This document shows positions 16,594 through 26,490 of a stretch of 64,000 nt of DNA, piece after piece. The position numbers were made by a program, and so were the translations under genes. Origin of the DNA: Pseudoxanthomonas sp. CF385 (lineage in GTDB: Bacteria > Pseudomonadota > Gammaproteobacteria > Xanthomonadales > Xanthomonadaceae); assembly GCF_900104255.1 (NCBI RefSeq), contig NZ_FNKZ01000002.1, positions 372,001 through 436,000 on the forward strand. Reading direction: 5' to 3'. Numbering within the stretch: position 1 is the first letter of the stretch; each line of letters begins with the position of its first letter. The notes below the pieces were generated by a model that saw only the letters and a list, made by a program, of their open reading frames with translations, did no database searches and was not told the origin of the DNA.

Positions 16594-17799
16594 ATGGCCG
16601 CACACGCACCCCGCAATGTGGCGGTCCTGGGCGCGACGGGTTCGATCGGCGCTTCCGCGCTGGACGTCATCGCCCGCCATCCGGATCGCTACCGCGCCAG
16701 CATTCTGGCCGCGGGCTCGAATGTGGACGCCCTGATCGCGCTGTGCGTTACGCACCGGCCGGACCATGCCGTGATTGCCGATGCGTCGCTTTACCCGCGG
16801 CTGCGCGATGGCCTGGCCGATGCGGGTCTTTCCACCCAGCCGCATGCGGGTGATGCGCCCCTCGACGCGCTCGTCGCCGACGGGGCATGCGACACGGTCG
16901 TGGCCGCCATCGTGGGCGCCGCCGGCCTGTCCTCGACGCTCGCGGCCGCACGCGCCGGCAAGCGGCTGCTGCTGGCCAACAAGGAGTCCCTGGTGCTCGC
17001 CGGTGAGCTCGTCACCGCCGCAGCCGAGGCCGCCGGCGCCGAGATCATCCCGATCGACAGCGAGCACAACGCGATCTTCCAGTGCCTGCGTTCACGACAG
17101 GCTCAGGGCGAGGTCAGCCGCATCGTGCTGACCGCGTCGGGCGGTCCGTTCCGGGGACGCAGCCGGGAAGAACTCGCGCAGGTCACCCGCGCGCAGGCCG
17201 TCGCCCATCCGAAATGGTCGATGGGGCCCAAGATCTCGGTCGATTCGGCCACCCTGATGAACAAGGGCCTGGAACTGATCGAAGCGCACCACCTGTTCGG
17301 CGTCGGCCGCGAGCGCCTGGACGTGCTGGTGCATCCGCAGAGCCTGGTGCATTCGCTGGTGGAATTCGTCGACGGTTCCACGCTGGCGCAGCTCGGCCTG
17401 CCCGACATGCGGACGTCGCTGGCGGTGGGGCTCGGCTGGCCCGAACGCATCGCCTCCGGGGTGCAGGGGCTCGACCTGCTCAAGCATCCGCGGCTGGAGT
17501 TCGAGGCACCGGACACCGACGCCTTCCCCTGCCTGCGGCTGGCCTGGGAGGCGATGGCCGCGGGTGGCACCGCGCCGGCGGTCCTGAATGCTGCGAACGA
17601 AGTCGCAGTTTCAGCCTTTCTTCAGGGCCGCGTGGGTTTCCTATCCATTCCCGCGCTGGTCGAGGACGCCCTCGCCGCGCTGCCCGCAACGCCGGCGGAT
17701 TCGCTGGACGTCTTGCTGGAAGCGGACGCGCAGGCCCGACGACTGACCGAACGCAACCTCGCAGGCCACCCCTCCCCCATGAGCGCCGAGATCCGATGA
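16594..17799 (+). CDS. dxr: 1-deoxy-D-xylulose-5-phosphate reductoisomerase
   Basis: Second step of the MEP isoprenoid pathway: DXP to MEP with NADPH. 401 residues, normal length. NADPH-binding GATGSIG at the N terminus, LLANKESLV, the metal and substrate segment [11 protein letters not shown] and the [10 protein letters not shown] motif are all present. Its product feeds uppS (two genes upstream) and ispA (at 37.9 kb). Overlaps rseP by four bases (ATGA). Confidence 0.97.
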   Translation: MAAHAPRNVAVLGATGSIGASALDVIARHPDRYRASILAAGSNVDALIALCVTHRPDHAVIADASLYPRLRDGLADAGLSTQPHAGDAPLDALVADGACDTVVAAIVGAAGLSSTLAAARAGKRLLLANKESLVLAGELVTAAAEAAGAEIIPIDSEHNAIFQCLRSRQAQGEVSRIVLTASGGPFRGRSREELAQVTRAQAVAHPKWSMGPKISVDSATLMNKGLELIEAHHLFGVGRERLDVLVHPQSLVHSLVEFVDGSTLAQLGLPDMRTSLAVGLGWPERIASGVQGLDLLKHPRLEFEAPDTDAFPCLRLAWEAMAAGGTAPAVLNAANEVAVSAFLQGRVGFLSIPALVEDALAALPATPADSLDVLLEADAQARRLTERNLAGHPSPMSAEIR

Positions 17800-19157
17800 G
17801 CGACCTGCTGGGCTCCATCTGGTGGATGATCGTGGCGCTGGGCGTCCTGGTGACCTTCCATGAGTTCGGCCACTACTGGGTGGCGCGCCGCTGCGGCGTC
17901 AAGGTGCTTCGCTTTTCCGTCGGCTTCGGCAAGCCGCTGTGGTCGCGCCGCGACCGCCATGGCACGGAGTTCGCGATCGCCGCGATTCCGCTCGGCGGCT
18001 ACGTCAAGATGCTGGACGAAGCCGAGGGCGAGGTGCCTGCTGCACAGCTGGACCAAGCCTTCAACCGGAAATCGGTCTGGCAGAGGATCGCGGTGGTCGC
18101 TGCGGGCCCGCTCGCCAACCTCGTCCTTTGCGTGGCGCTGTTGTGGGTCATGTTCGTGCTGGGCAAGCAGGACTATTCGGCCACGCTGGGCGGCGTGAGC
18201 GGCATCGCCGCCGATGCCGGGCTGGAACGTGGAGACCGCATCGTCCGGATCGGCGACCGCGCGATCGACACCTGGACGGACGCCTCCATCGTGCTGACCA
18301 AGGCCGCCATCGACGGCGACGACGTGCCGGTGGAGGTCGAAACCGCCGCGGGCACCACCGCCACGCGGACGCTGGCGCTGTCGCGGCTGCCGGTGGATTT
18401 CGACCAGGAGAACGTGATCGGCCTGGCCGGCCTGACCTGGCGTCATTGGGTCGTTCCCGCCACGATCGGCAAGGTCGGCCCCGGCACGCCGGCCGACGGC
18501 GTCCTGTTGCCCGGCGACGTGGTCACGGCCGTGGACGGCCAGCACGTGCATGGCTTCAACGACATCGCCACCCAGGTGGACGCGCTGGGCAAGCGCGGCG
18601 GCCCGGCCATGGTCGAGGTCGACCGCGCCGGTGAACGGCTGGCCTTCGAACTCGAACCGCGCCGGATGAAGCGCCCAGACAATGGCCAGGACTACTGGGG
18701 CCTGGGCCTGGCGCCGCCGGACACCGCCCAGATGCCCGGCTATGACGCCACCCTGCACTATGGCCCGCTGGCGGCCGTGCCCGCCGCGCTGCGCGAGACC
18801 GGCAAGCTGACCGCGGATTCGCTGGGCATGATCCGCCGCATGCTGACCGGCGATGCATCGCTGAAGAACGTATCCGGCCCGATCACCATCGCCCAGGTGG
18901 CGAATGTATCGGCCAAACGCGGGCCGGACTGGTTCCTGTGGTTCCTCGCGGCGATGTCCCTGAGCCTGGCGATCATCAACCTGCTGCCCATCCCCGTCTT
19001 GGACGGCGGGCACCTCCTGTATTACCTTATCGAGTTGGTCAAGGGCAGTCCCTTGAGCGAGCGCCACATGGTGGCCGGACAATACGTGGGCCTGGCCGCG
19101 CTGGCGGGTCTGATGGGATTGGCGTTCTACAACGACATCCTGCGTCTGGTGACCTGA
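17796..19157 (+). CDS. rseP: Site-2 protease RseP (regulator of sigma E)
   Basis: Inner-membrane zinc metalloprotease that cleaves anti-sigma-E within the membrane during envelope stress. 453 residues. HEFGH zinc motif at 22-26 in the first transmembrane segment; two periplasmic PDZ-like regions between about residues 105 and 310; C-terminal [13 protein letters not shown] carries the third metal ligand. Overlaps dxr by four bases. It directly precedes bamA, whose upstream region has a sigma-E-type promoter, so the protease and a target of its pathway are adjacent. Confidence 0.96.
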   Translation: MSDLLGSIWWMIVALGVLVTFHEFGHYWVARRCGVKVLRFSVGFGKPLWSRRDRHGTEFAIAAIPLGGYVKMLDEAEGEVPAAQLDQAFNRKSVWQRIAVVAAGPLANLVLCVALLWVMFVLGKQDYSATLGGVSGIAADAGLERGDRIVRIGDRAIDTWTDASIVLTKAAIDGDDVPVEVETAAGTTATRTLALSRLPVDFDQENVIGLAGLTWRHWVVPATIGKVGPGTPADGVLLPGDVVTAVDGQHVHGFNDIATQVDALGKRGGPAMVEVDRAGERLAFELEPRRMKRPDNGQDYWGLGLAPPDTAQMPGYDATLHYGPLAAVPAALRETGKLTADSLGMIRRMLTGDASLKNVSGPITIAQVANVSAKRGPDWFLWFLAAMSLSLAIINLLPIPVLDGGHLLYYLIELVKGSPLSERHMVAGQYVGLAALAGLMGLAFYNDILRLVT

Positions 19158-19163
19158 TGCCCC

Positions 19164-19191
19164 TGAACTTTCTCGGGCCGGCCCGCTCCAA
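19164..19191 (+). promoter_or_regulatory. Sigma-E (RpoE)-type promoter of bamA
   Basis: TGAACTT (19164-19170), 16-base spacer, TCCAA (19187-19191). The known sigma-E pattern is GGAACTT followed 15-16 bases later by TCNAA. It lies six bases past the rseP stop and about 85 bases before bamA. E. coli bamA also has a sigma-E promoter. Confidence 0.5.
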
Positions 19192-19276
19192 GGGTCGCCC
19201 CCAGCCGGCAAGCCCCGGGGACGCAGCCCTGCGCCCCACTCCTGCCTCGCAGGAATTACCCCAATCGGAAGTGATG

Positions 19277-21757
19277 ATGACGCGACTGCCCTCCCGCCGC
19301 CTGCTTGCCCTCGCCCTGGCCTCGGCCATCGCCATGCCGGCACTGGCCCAGACGACGGAACCCGCCCCCGCACCCGCGGCGGCCGCACCGCTGAGCAGCG
19401 ACACCTTCACTGCGACCGATATCCGCATCGACGGCCTGCAACGCATTTCGGCCGGCACCGTGCTGACCTACCTGCCGATCGAGCGGGGCGAGCAGGTCAC
19501 GACCGCCGGCGTGGCCGAATCCATCCGGGCGCTCTACAAGACGGGCTTCTTCGAAGACGTCAAGCTGGATCGCCAGGGCGACATCCTGGTCGTCACGGTC
19601 ACCGAGCGCCCCGCCATCAACAAGCTGACGCTCACCGGCAACAAGGACATCAAGACCGAAGACCTGACCTCGGGCCTGAAGGACATCGGCCTGGCCGAAG
19701 GCGAGACCTTCGACCGGCTGAGCCTGGACCGCGTGACGCAGGAACTCGTGCGCCAGTACAACAACCGCGGCAAGTACAACGTCGAGATCACGCCCACCGT
19801 CAGCCCGCTGGACCGCAACCGCGTGGACGTGACGATCACCGTCAAGGAAGGCAAGGCGGCGAAGATCAAGCACGTCAACGTCGTGGGCGCCGAGAAGTTC
19901 GAAACCGAGGACCTGCTGGAGAACTGGGAATCCAAGGAATCCAGCTGGCTGTCCTGGTACCGCCGCGACGACCAGTACTCCAAGGAAAAGCTGTCGGGCG
20001 ACATGGAGCGCCTGAACTCCTATTACCTGGACCGCGGCTACGTGGACTTCAACATCGACTCCACCCAGGTGTCGATCAGTCCCGACAAGCGCGACATGTT
20101 CATCACCGCCGGCATCTCCGAGGGTGAGCAGTACAAGATTTCCGAGGTGAAGGTCACCGGCGACACCGTGCTGCCGAAGGAAGAGATCGAAAAGCTGGTG
20201 ATCGTGAAGCCGGAGCAGACGTTCTCGCGCATCCTGCTGGAGATGACCTCCGACTCGATCACCGCCACGCTGGGCAACATCGGCCACGCGTTCGCGCAGG
20301 TGAATCCGATCCCGACGATCGACCGCGAGAACCGCACCGTCGCGATCAACCTGCAGGTGGTGCCGGGCCCGCGCGTCAACGTGCGCCGGGTCGTCTTCAA
20401 GGGCAACACGCGTACGTCCGACGAAGTGATGCGCCGCGAGATGCGCCAGTTCGAAGGCAGCTGGTTCTCGCAGGTGGCGGTGGACCGTTCGCGCGTGCGC
20501 CTGCGCCGCCTGGGTTACTTCGAGACCGTCGACGTCGAGACCACGCCGGTGCCGGGCACCACGGACCAGGTGGACGTGGTCTACACCGTGAAGGAAACGA
20601 CCTCCGGCAGCTTCGTGTTCGGCCTCGGCTATTCGCAGCTCTCCGGCCTGACCACCTCGATCCAGCTGTCGCAGAACAACTTCCTGGGCGGCGGCAACCG
20701 CGTCGCCGTCGAAGCCCAGCGCAGCGACTACCTGCAGCGCTATTCGTTCTCGTACACCAACCCGTTCTTCACCGACGAAGGCATGTCGCTGGGCTACAAC
20801 CTGTGGTGGCGCGAGTTCGACTATTCGGACTTCAACACCGCGCAGTACTCGACCACCAGCGCGGCCGCGCAGGGCATCCTGGGCCTGCCGATCACCGAGA
20901 ACGACACCGTTTCGCTGCTGTTCGGCCTGGACAGCAACGAGATCCTGACGTTCCCGGGCTCCACGCCGGCGTCCATCATCGACTACATCAACGCGGTGGG
21001 TCAGCGCACCTTCCACGCGTGGCGGACCGAGCTGGGCTGGGCGCGCGACACCCGCAACGACTACTTCATGCCCACGGGCGGCACCTACCAGCGCGTGTCG
21101 GCGGAAATCGCGCTGCCGGGTTCCACCGTCGAGTACTACAAGCTCAACTACGAGTTCTCGAAGTACTGGTCGTTGAGCCCCTCCTTCGTGCTCAACACCC
21201 GTGCCGAGATCGGTTACGGCGACAGCTACGGCTCGGACATCTACCGCTACATCTGCCGCGTCAACGGCTCGGACCCGCAGATCCCGGGCCAGCCGAACAC
21301 CACCCCGCCGTCGGCGGATGGCACCTGCGCGGACGGCGGCACGCTGGACAGGACCCTGGTCGCCACCGGCCTGCCCTTCTTCGAGAACTTCTACGCCGGT
21401 GGCACGCGGTCGGTGCGTGGTTTCCGCGACAACACGCTGGGCCCGCGCTCGGAAGTCATCAGCGGTTACCGCGGCCAGCCGCTGGGTGGCTCGTTGAAGA
21501 CCACGGGCTCGGTCGAACTGATCTTCCCGAAGCTGTTCGACTCCAACGCAGCGCGCATCTCGGCGTTCTTCGACTTCGGCAATGTCTTCGATGGCGTCGA
21601 CAACTTCGACGCCGGCGAACTGCGCGCCTCCACGGGTGTTGCGCTGCTCTGGCGTGCGCCGGTGGGCCCGATCTCGATCAGCTACTCCTTCCCGATCAAG
21701 AAGGAAGAGGGCGACGAGCTGGAGCGCCTGCAGTTCACCTTCGGCGGCGCGTTCTGA
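19277..21757 (+). CDS. bamA: BamA, outer-membrane protein assembly factor
   Basis: Central component of the BAM complex that folds and inserts outer-membrane barrels. 826 residues: signal peptide ending at ALA before QTTEP, five POTRA domains to about residue 430, then a 16-strand Omp85 barrel. The barrel lock motif VRGF and a C-terminal phenylalanine (FTFGGAF) are present. The start at 19277 is chosen because GGAAG (19267-19271) sits five bases upstream; the ATG at 19274 would be too close. The barrel has an extracellular insertion with two cysteines (residues about 660-690). It sits between rseP and lpxD with no skp gene. Confidence 0.97.
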   Translation: MTRLPSRRLLALALASAIAMPALAQTTEPAPAPAAAAPLSSDTFTATDIRIDGLQRISAGTVLTYLPIERGEQVTTAGVAESIRALYKTGFFEDVKLDRQGDILVVTVTERPAINKLTLTGNKDIKTEDLTSGLKDIGLAEGETFDRLSLDRVTQELVRQYNNRGKYNVEITPTVSPLDRNRVDVTITVKEGKAAKIKHVNVVGAEKFETEDLLENWESKESSWLSWYRRDDQYSKEKLSGDMERLNSYYLDRGYVDFNIDSTQVSISPDKRDMFITAGISEGEQYKISEVKVTGDTVLPKEEIEKLVIVKPEQTFSRILLEMTSDSITATLGNIGHAFAQVNPIPTIDRENRTVAINLQVVPGPRVNVRRVVFKGNTRTSDEVMRREMRQFEGSWFSQVAVDRSRVRLRRLGYFETVDVETTPVPGTTDQVDVVYTVKETTSGSFVFGLGYSQLSGLTTSIQLSQNNFLGGGNRVAVEAQRSDYLQRYSFSYTNPFFTDEGMSLGYNLWWREFDYSDFNTAQYSTTSAAAQGILGLPITENDTVSLLFGLDSNEILTFPGSTPASIIDYINAVGQRTFHAWRTELGWARDTRNDYFMPTGGTYQRVSAEIALPGSTVEYYKLNYEFSKYWSLSPSFVLNTRAEIGYGDSYGSDIYRYICRVNGSDPQIPGQPNTTPPSADGTCADGGTLDRTLVATGLPFFENFYAGGTRSVRGFRDNTLGPRSEVISGYRGQPLGGSLKTTGSVELIFPKLFDSNAARISAFFDFGNVFDGVDNFDAGELRASTGVALLWRAPVGPISISYSFPIKKEEGDELERLQFTFGGAF

Positions 21758-21784
21758 CGGTAGCCACCGGCGGCATGAAAGACG

Positions 21785-21808
21785 GAAAGGGGGCGAAAGC
21801 CCCCTTTC
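21785..21808 (+). terminator. Terminator after bamA
   Basis: GAAAGGGGGC (21785-21794), GAAA loop, GCCCCCTTTC (21799-21808). The T tract is short and inside the stem, so termination may be partial; some read-through to lpxD is possible. Confidence 0.6.
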
Positions 21809-21872
21809 TGCTGTCCACCATACGCCACCGTGAAAGCGGTCGGGCGTCCGCTGGCGCTAAACTACGCGCCTT

Positions 21873-22892
21873 ATGACGCCACCCATCCACACCGCCCGCG
21901 CGCTGGCCGACCGCTTCGGCCTTGAACTGCGCGGCGACCCCGAACTCCGCATCGAAGGCGTCGCCACCCTGGGACGGGCGGAGCTTGGCCAGCTGGCCTT
22001 CCTGGCCAATACCCGTTACCGCGGACAGCTGGCCGAGAGCCAGGCCAGCCTGGTGGTGCTCCGTGCCGAGGACGCCGAGGCCGCGCCCGGCGCCGTCCTG
22101 ATCGCGAAGGACCCGTACACGGCGTTCGCCAAGATGGCGGCCCTGTTCGACAGCAAGCCCGTGCGCGCACCCGGGATCCACCCCAGCGCCGTGATCGATC
22201 CCAGCGCGCGCATCTCCGCCGGCGCGCATGTCGGACCCTTCGTCACCGTCGGCGCGCACAGCGTGGTCGGGGACGGCTGCGTGCTCGGCCCGGGTTGCAT
22301 CATCGGCGATGACTGCAGCATCGGCGACGGCAGCGAACTGATCGCGCGCGTCACCCTCGTCACCCGGGTGCGCCTCGGCAAGCGCGTGCTCATCCATCCC
22401 GGCGCCGTGATCGGTGCGGACGGATTCGGCCTGGCGATGGACAGCGGGCACTGGATCAAGGTGCCGCAGCTCGGCGGCGTGGTCGTCGGCGACGACTGCG
22501 AGATCGGCGCCAACACCACGATCGACCGCGGCGCACTCGACGACACGGTGCTGGAAGAGGACGTCCGCCTCGACAACCAGATCCAGATCGGCCACAACGT
22601 CCGCATCGGCGCGCATACGGCGATGGCCGGCTGCAGCGCCGCGGCCGGCAGCGCGCGCATCGGCCGCTACTGCCTGATCGGCGGCGCGGCCGGCGTGCTC
22701 GGCCACCTCGAGATCTGCGACCGCGTGGTGGTCACCGCGATGTCGCTGGTGACCAGCTCGATCACCGAGCCCGGCGAATACTCCAGTGGCACGCCGCTCA
22801 CCGACAACCGTACCTGGCGCAAGAACGCCGCCCGCTTCAAGCAACTGGACGCCTTGGCACGACGCGTGCTGGCGGCCGACAAGGAAAGCTGA
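21873..22892 (+). CDS. lpxD: UDP-3-O-acyl-glucosamine N-acyltransferase
   Basis: Third committed step of lipid A synthesis: adds the N-linked 3-hydroxyacyl chain. 339 residues. N-terminal uridine-binding domain (about 1-100), left-handed parallel beta helix of hexapeptide repeats (about 110-290), C-terminal helix. The catalytic histidine is in QIQIGHNVRIGAH. It has no strong ribosome binding site; TAAACT (21858-21863) nine bases before the ATG could be a -10 box giving a very short leader. It is the first gene of a chain with one-base TGATG overlaps into fabZ. Confidence 0.96.
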   Translation: MTPPIHTARALADRFGLELRGDPELRIEGVATLGRAELGQLAFLANTRYRGQLAESQASLVVLRAEDAEAAPGAVLIAKDPYTAFAKMAALFDSKPVRAPGIHPSAVIDPSARISAGAHVGPFVTVGAHSVVGDGCVLGPGCIIGDDCSIGDGSELIARVTLVTRVRLGKRVLIHPGAVIGADGFGLAMDSGHWIKVPQLGGVVVGDDCEIGANTTIDRGALDDTVLEEDVRLDNQIQIGHNVRIGAHTAMAGCSAAAGSARIGRYCLIGGAAGVLGHLEICDRVVVTAMSLVTSSITEPGEYSSGTPLTDNRTWRKNAARFKQLDALARRVLAADKES

Positions 22893-23347
22893 TGACCCTA
22901 GACCTGCAATTGCCCGTCGACGCCGCCACCATCCGCAAGCTGCTGCCGCACCGCTATCCGTTCCTGCTGGTGGACCGCGTGGTGGAGTTCGAGAAGGACA
23001 AGCGCGTGCTCGCCTACAAGAACATCACCCAGAACGAGCCCTTCTTCACCGGCCACTTCCCGGACCGTCCGATCATGCCGGGCGTGCTGATCATCGAGGC
23101 GCTGGCGCAGGCCGGCGGCCTGCTGACCCAGCTTTCGCACCAGGGCGATACGGCGGGACGCATGTTCTACATGGTGAAGGTCGAGAACGCCCGCTTCACC
23201 CGCATGGTGGTTCCCGGCGACCGCCTGGACCTGGACGTCACCCTGAAGCGGCTGATCCGCAACATGGCCTTCTATACCGGCGTGGCCTCGGTCAATGGCG
23301 AACAGGTCGCCTGCGCCGATGTGCTGTGCGCCGAGGACACCCGCTGA
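22892..23347 (+). CDS. fabZ: 3-hydroxyacyl-ACP dehydratase FabZ
   Basis: Hot-dog-fold dehydratase of fatty acid elongation, competing with LpxA/LpxD for 3-hydroxyacyl-ACP. 151 residues. Catalytic H55 ([11 protein letters not shown]) and E69 are present. Starts on the last base of the lpxD stop codon (TGATG), so translation is coupled. Confidence 0.97.
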   Translation: MTLDLQLPVDAATIRKLLPHRYPFLLVDRVVEFEKDKRVLAYKNITQNEPFFTGHFPDRPIMPGVLIIEALAQAGGLLTQLSHQGDTAGRMFYMVKVENARFTRMVVPGDRLDLDVTLKRLIRNMAFYTGVASVNGEQVACADVLCAEDTR

Positions 23348-23348
23348 G

Positions 23349-24137
23349 ATGACGGCCCCCACCGCCATCCATCCCAGTGCGGTCGTCGATCCCGGCGCCT
23401 CGTTGGGCGAAGGCGTCAGCATCGGGCCCTTCGCCTACGTCGGCCCCGAGGTCGAGATCGGCGATGGCACCGTGATCGGCCCGCATTGCACCGTCACCGG
23501 CCCCACCCGCATCGGTCGCGACAACCGTTTCGTCGGCCACGCCGCCATCGGCGGCGATCCGCAGGACAAGAAGTTCAAGGGCGAACGGGTCGAGCTGGTC
23601 ATCGGCGACCGCAACCAGGTGCGCGAGTTCGTCACCCTGAACCGCGGCACCGCCACCGGCACCGGCATCACCCGGATCGGCAGCGATAACATGCTGCTGG
23701 CCTACACGCACGTGGCGCACGACTGCGTCATCGGCAACCACTGCGTGTTCTCCAACAACGCCACCCTCGCCGGCCACGTGACCGTGGAAGACTGGGTCAT
23801 CCTCAGCGGCTTCGCGGGCGTGCACCAGTTCTGCCGGATCGGCGCGCATGCCTTCATCGGCATGGGCGTGCTGCTCAGCGGCGACGTGCCGCCATTCACC
23901 ATGGTCGCCGGCGAAGCTTCGGGCCGGCCGCGCGGGATCAACAGCGAAGGCCTGAAGCGCCGCGGTTTCGATGCCGACCGGATCGCCGCGATCAAGCGCG
24001 CCTACCGCACGCTGTACGTCGCAGGCCTGCCGCTGGCGGAAGCCAAGCAGCAACTCGCCGAGCAGGCGCAGGCCAGCGACGACGTGAAGGCCCTGCTGCA
24101 CTTCATCGACAGCGGCGAACGGCCGTTGCAGCGCTGA
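23349..24137 (+). CDS. lpxA: UDP-GlcNAc acyltransferase
   Basis: First step of lipid A synthesis, O-acylating UDP-GlcNAc from hydroxyacyl-ACP. 262 residues: hexapeptide-repeat beta helix to about residue 190, then a helical C-terminal domain. The catalytic-histidine segment [15 protein letters not shown] is present. The ATG at 23349 gives the conserved [13 protein letters not shown] start; one base separates it from the fabZ stop. Its stop overlaps the lpxB start (TGATG). Confidence 0.97.
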   Translation: MTAPTAIHPSAVVDPGASLGEGVSIGPFAYVGPEVEIGDGTVIGPHCTVTGPTRIGRDNRFVGHAAIGGDPQDKKFKGERVELVIGDRNQVREFVTLNRGTATGTGITRIGSDNMLLAYTHVAHDCVIGNHCVFSNNATLAGHVTVEDWVILSGFAGVHQFCRIGAHAFIGMGVLLSGDVPPFTMVAGEASGRPRGINSEGLKRRGFDADRIAAIKRAYRTLYVAGLPLAEAKQQLAEQAQASDDVKALLHFIDSGERPLQR

Positions 24138-25315
24138 TGGACGCGGCGCCCGCGGCCCGGCCGCTCCGCATCGCGCTGTGCGCGGGCGAGGCATCCGGCG
24201 ACGGGCTGGGCGCGGGTCTGATCCAGGCATTGGAACAGCGCTTTCCCGATGCCGAATTCGCCGGCATCGGCGGCGACGCCATGCGCGCGGCCGGTTGCGA
24301 CACCTGGTTCGATGCGAACGAACTCGCGGTGATGGGCCTGGCCGAAGTGCTGCGCCACCTTCCGCGCCTGCTGCGGCTGCGGAAGGCATTCCGCCAGCGC
24401 ATGCTCGCCTGGAAGCCCGACGTCTTCGTCGGCATCGACGCGCCCGATTTCAACCTCGGCGTCGAGGCTTGGCTCAAGCAGCGCGGTGTGCGCACCGTGC
24501 ACTACGTCAGCCCCTCCGTCTGGGCGTGGCGCGAGAAGCGGGCCGAGAAGATCGGGCGCAGCGCGGACCGGGTGTTGTGCCTGTTCCCGATGGAGCCGCC
24601 GATCTACGCGCGGCACGGCGTGGACGCGCGCTTCGTCGGGCACCCGATGGCCGACGACATCCCGATGCGTCCGGACCGCGGCGGCGCGCGCATGGCGTTG
24701 GGATTGGCGTCCGATGCGCCGGTGCTGGCCGTCCTGCCCGGTAGCCGGCTGGGCGAGATCCATCGCCTGGCACCCGCCTTCTTCGAAACCGCACGCCGTG
24801 TCGCCGCGGACATCCCGGGGCTCCAGATCGTCGTGCCGGCCGCCAACGCCGCCTGCCGGCAGGCCCTGGAGGCGCAGTTCGCCGCGCACGGCGCCGACGC
24901 CGCCTGGCATCTGCTCGACGGCCAGGCGCGCAGCGCGATGATCGCCAGCGATGTCGTGCTGCTCGCCTCCGGCACCGCCACCCTGGAAGCGATGCTGTGC
25001 AAGCGGCCGATGGTGGTGGGCTACCGGATCGCGCCGCTGACCTATCGCATCGTCAAGGGCCTGGGCCTGCTGAAGGTGGAGCGCTATGCGCTGCCGAATG
25101 TACTGGCCGGCGAAGACATCGCGCCCGAGCGCATGCAGGACGACTGCACGCCCGACCATCTCGCCGCAGACGTGCTCCATTGGTTCCGCTCACCCGCTGC
25201 GGTCGCCGCGCTCCAGCCCACCTACGATCGGTTGCACGTGCAGCTGCGGCAGGACGCGTCGGCCAGCGCCGCCGATGCGGTCGCAGGCGTGCTCGACGCG
25301 GTACCGCACGCGTGA
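24137..25315 (+). CDS. lpxB: Lipid-A-disaccharide synthase
   Basis: GT-B fold glycosyltransferase (GT19) joining lipid X to UDP-diacylglucosamine to form the lipid A disaccharide. 392 residues. AGEASGD at the N terminus, the [12 protein letters not shown] motif and the LPGSRLGEI donor-site loop are signatures. Starts on the last base of the lpxA stop. The end overlaps an in-frame GTG of rnhB. Confidence 0.97.
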   Translation: MDAAPAARPLRIALCAGEASGDGLGAGLIQALEQRFPDAEFAGIGGDAMRAAGCDTWFDANELAVMGLAEVLRHLPRLLRLRKAFRQRMLAWKPDVFVGIDAPDFNLGVEAWLKQRGVRTVHYVSPSVWAWREKRAEKIGRSADRVLCLFPMEPPIYARHGVDARFVGHPMADDIPMRPDRGGARMALGLASDAPVLAVLPGSRLGEIHRLAPAFFETARRVAADIPGLQIVVPAANAACRQALEAQFAAHGADAAWHLLDGQARSAMIASDVVLLASGTATLEAMLCKRPMVVGYRIAPLTYRIVKGLGLLKVERYALPNVLAGEDIAPERMQDDCTPDHLAADVLHWFRSPAAVAALQPTYDRLHVQLRQDASASAADAVAGVLDAVPHA

Positions 25316-25335
25316 ACGCGGAAGGGCTCTTTCCG

Positions 25336-25917
25336 ATGCCGACCGTCCGCCTGGTCGCGGGCGTCGACGAGGCCGGGCGAGGGCCGCTGGCCGGACCCGT
25401 CGCCGTCGCCGCGGTGATCCTGGACACCCGCCGCCGCATCCGCGGACTCAACGACTCCAAGCAATTGAGCGAGCGGAAGCGCGAGGCGCTGTTCCCGCTG
25501 ATCCAGGAACGCGCGCTCGCGTGGCGCGTGGAATTCGTGGCGCCGGACGAGATCGACCGCCTCAACATCCTGCAGGCCACGCTGGAAGGCATGCGACGCG
25601 CGGTACTGGCGCTGCAGCCGTTTCCCGACCTGGTGCGGATCGACGGCAACCGCGCGCCGAAAGGCCTGAACTGCATGGCCGAGACGCTGGTCGGTGGCGA
25701 CGCCATCGAGCCCGCCATCATGGCCGCGTCGATCCTGGCGAAGGTGTCGCGCGATCGCCTGATGGTGCAGCTGCACGCGACGTTCCCGCAGTACGGCTTC
25801 GACGTGCACAAGGGCTACCCCACGCCGGCGCACCTGTCGGCGCTCGCGCAGCACGGGCCCTGCACGCATCACCGGCGCAGCTTCGCCCCCGTGCGCGAGG
25901 CGTTGCTCACGCGCTGA
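25336..25917 (+). CDS. rnhB: Ribonuclease HII
   Basis: Cleaves the RNA strand at ribonucleotides in DNA. With the ATG at 25336, supported by GAAGGG (25321-25326), the product has 193 residues; a GTG at 25312 overlapping the lpxB stop would give 201 and cannot be ruled out. The catalytic acidic set is visible: [11 protein letters not shown] near the N terminus, a central RIDGN aspartate and [11 protein letters not shown] near-perfect 31-base palindrome begins five bases after its stop. Confidence 0.95.
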   Translation: MPTVRLVAGVDEAGRGPLAGPVAVAAVILDTRRRIRGLNDSKQLSERKREALFPLIQERALAWRVEFVAPDEIDRLNILQATLEGMRRAVLALQPFPDLVRIDGNRAPKGLNCMAETLVGGDAIEPAIMAASILAKVSRDRLMVQLHATFPQYGFDVHKGYPTPAHLSALAQHGPCTHHRRSFAPVREALLTR

Positions 25918-25921
25918 ACCC

Positions 25922-25952
25922 CGTGACCATCGGCACCGTGCCCATGGTCACG
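25922..25952. repeat. Near-perfect 31-base palindrome after rnhB
   Basis: CGTGACCATCGGCAC (25922-25936), one base, GTGCCCATGGTCACG (25938-25952); 14 of 15 positions pair. It is not followed by T residues, so it is not a standard terminator. Confidence 0.6.
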
Positions 25953-25991
25953 ATGGCTTCCTGCAGGCGCGACGCCGGGCGCGACACGGCA

Positions 25992-26006
25992 GCATGACGG
26001 TCATGC
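25992..26006. repeat. Perfect 15-base palindrome before the small ORF
   Basis: GCATGAC (25992-25998), G, GTCATGC (26000-26006). It lies 50 bases before the 26056 start and 40 bases after the larger palindrome. Confidence 0.45.
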
Positions 26007-26055
26007 CCGTTCCCTCCCCCCTGGATCGCGGGCTCCTCTCCCCCACGAGGCCTGC

Positions 26056-26328
26056 ATGCCCCTGATGCATTCCGACGCCGCCCCCGCGAAGGCGCCCTAC
26101 AGCCACTCCCCCGACGACGAGCGCCTCGCCCTGCTGCGTTGCCTGCTGGCCGACCGCACCTGGCCGCAGGAGGCCGCCCAGCGCGCCCTGCTGCAGCACG
26201 TGCTGGCGGCCTTGCGCGCGCCCCGCGGCATGCCGCTCGATGAAGCCCAGTGGACGCTGCTGGCCGACGAGACCGCGCGCTACCTGGAGTTCCGCCGCCA
26301 GCAGAGCCTGGAGCGCCTGCTGCACTGA
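26056..26328 (+). CDS. Small helical protein of unknown function
   Basis: Not recognised. 90 residues, rich in Ala, Leu and Arg, predicted mostly helical, without signal peptide or membrane segment. GAGG at 26047-26050, five bases before the ATG, supports translation, and a T8 terminator follows. It ends with an amphipathic helix (ARYLEFRRQQSLERLLH). It lies between rnhB and dnaE, with two palindromes in the upstream gap. Confidence 0.6.
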   Translation: MPLMHSDAAPAKAPYSHSPDDERLALLRCLLADRTWPQEAAQRALLQHVLAALRAPRGMPLDEAQWTLLADETARYLEFRRQQSLERLLH

Positions 26329-26372
26329 CCCCGGCCACGCCGCTGCAGACGGCGGGCCTTCCACTTCCCCCT

Positions 26373-26399
26373 GCCGCTCCCCTGGGCGGCCTTTTTTTT
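26373..26399 (+). terminator. Terminator before dnaE
   Basis: A GC stem (GCCGC with an unpaired T before CCC at 26373-26381; GGGCGGC at 26384-26390) followed by C and eight T (26392-26399). Confidence 0.75.
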
Positions 26400-26490
26400 G
26401 CGGGCGGAGCCGGCCGGCGGTGCCGGAATGTCAAGCCTTGCCCCACCCCACCCCCGCCGTTACGCTGGCCCCACAGTACCCCGAGCCGGC

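Noticed and set aside
24997..25335. N-terminal extension of rnhB within lpxB
   Set aside because: It overlaps the conserved lpxB coding region and lacks homology to RNase HII; GAAGGG before 25336 marks a better start.
25922..25952. Rho-independent terminator of the lpx-rnhB operon
   Set aside because: The palindrome is strong but is not followed by a T run; listed as a palindrome instead.
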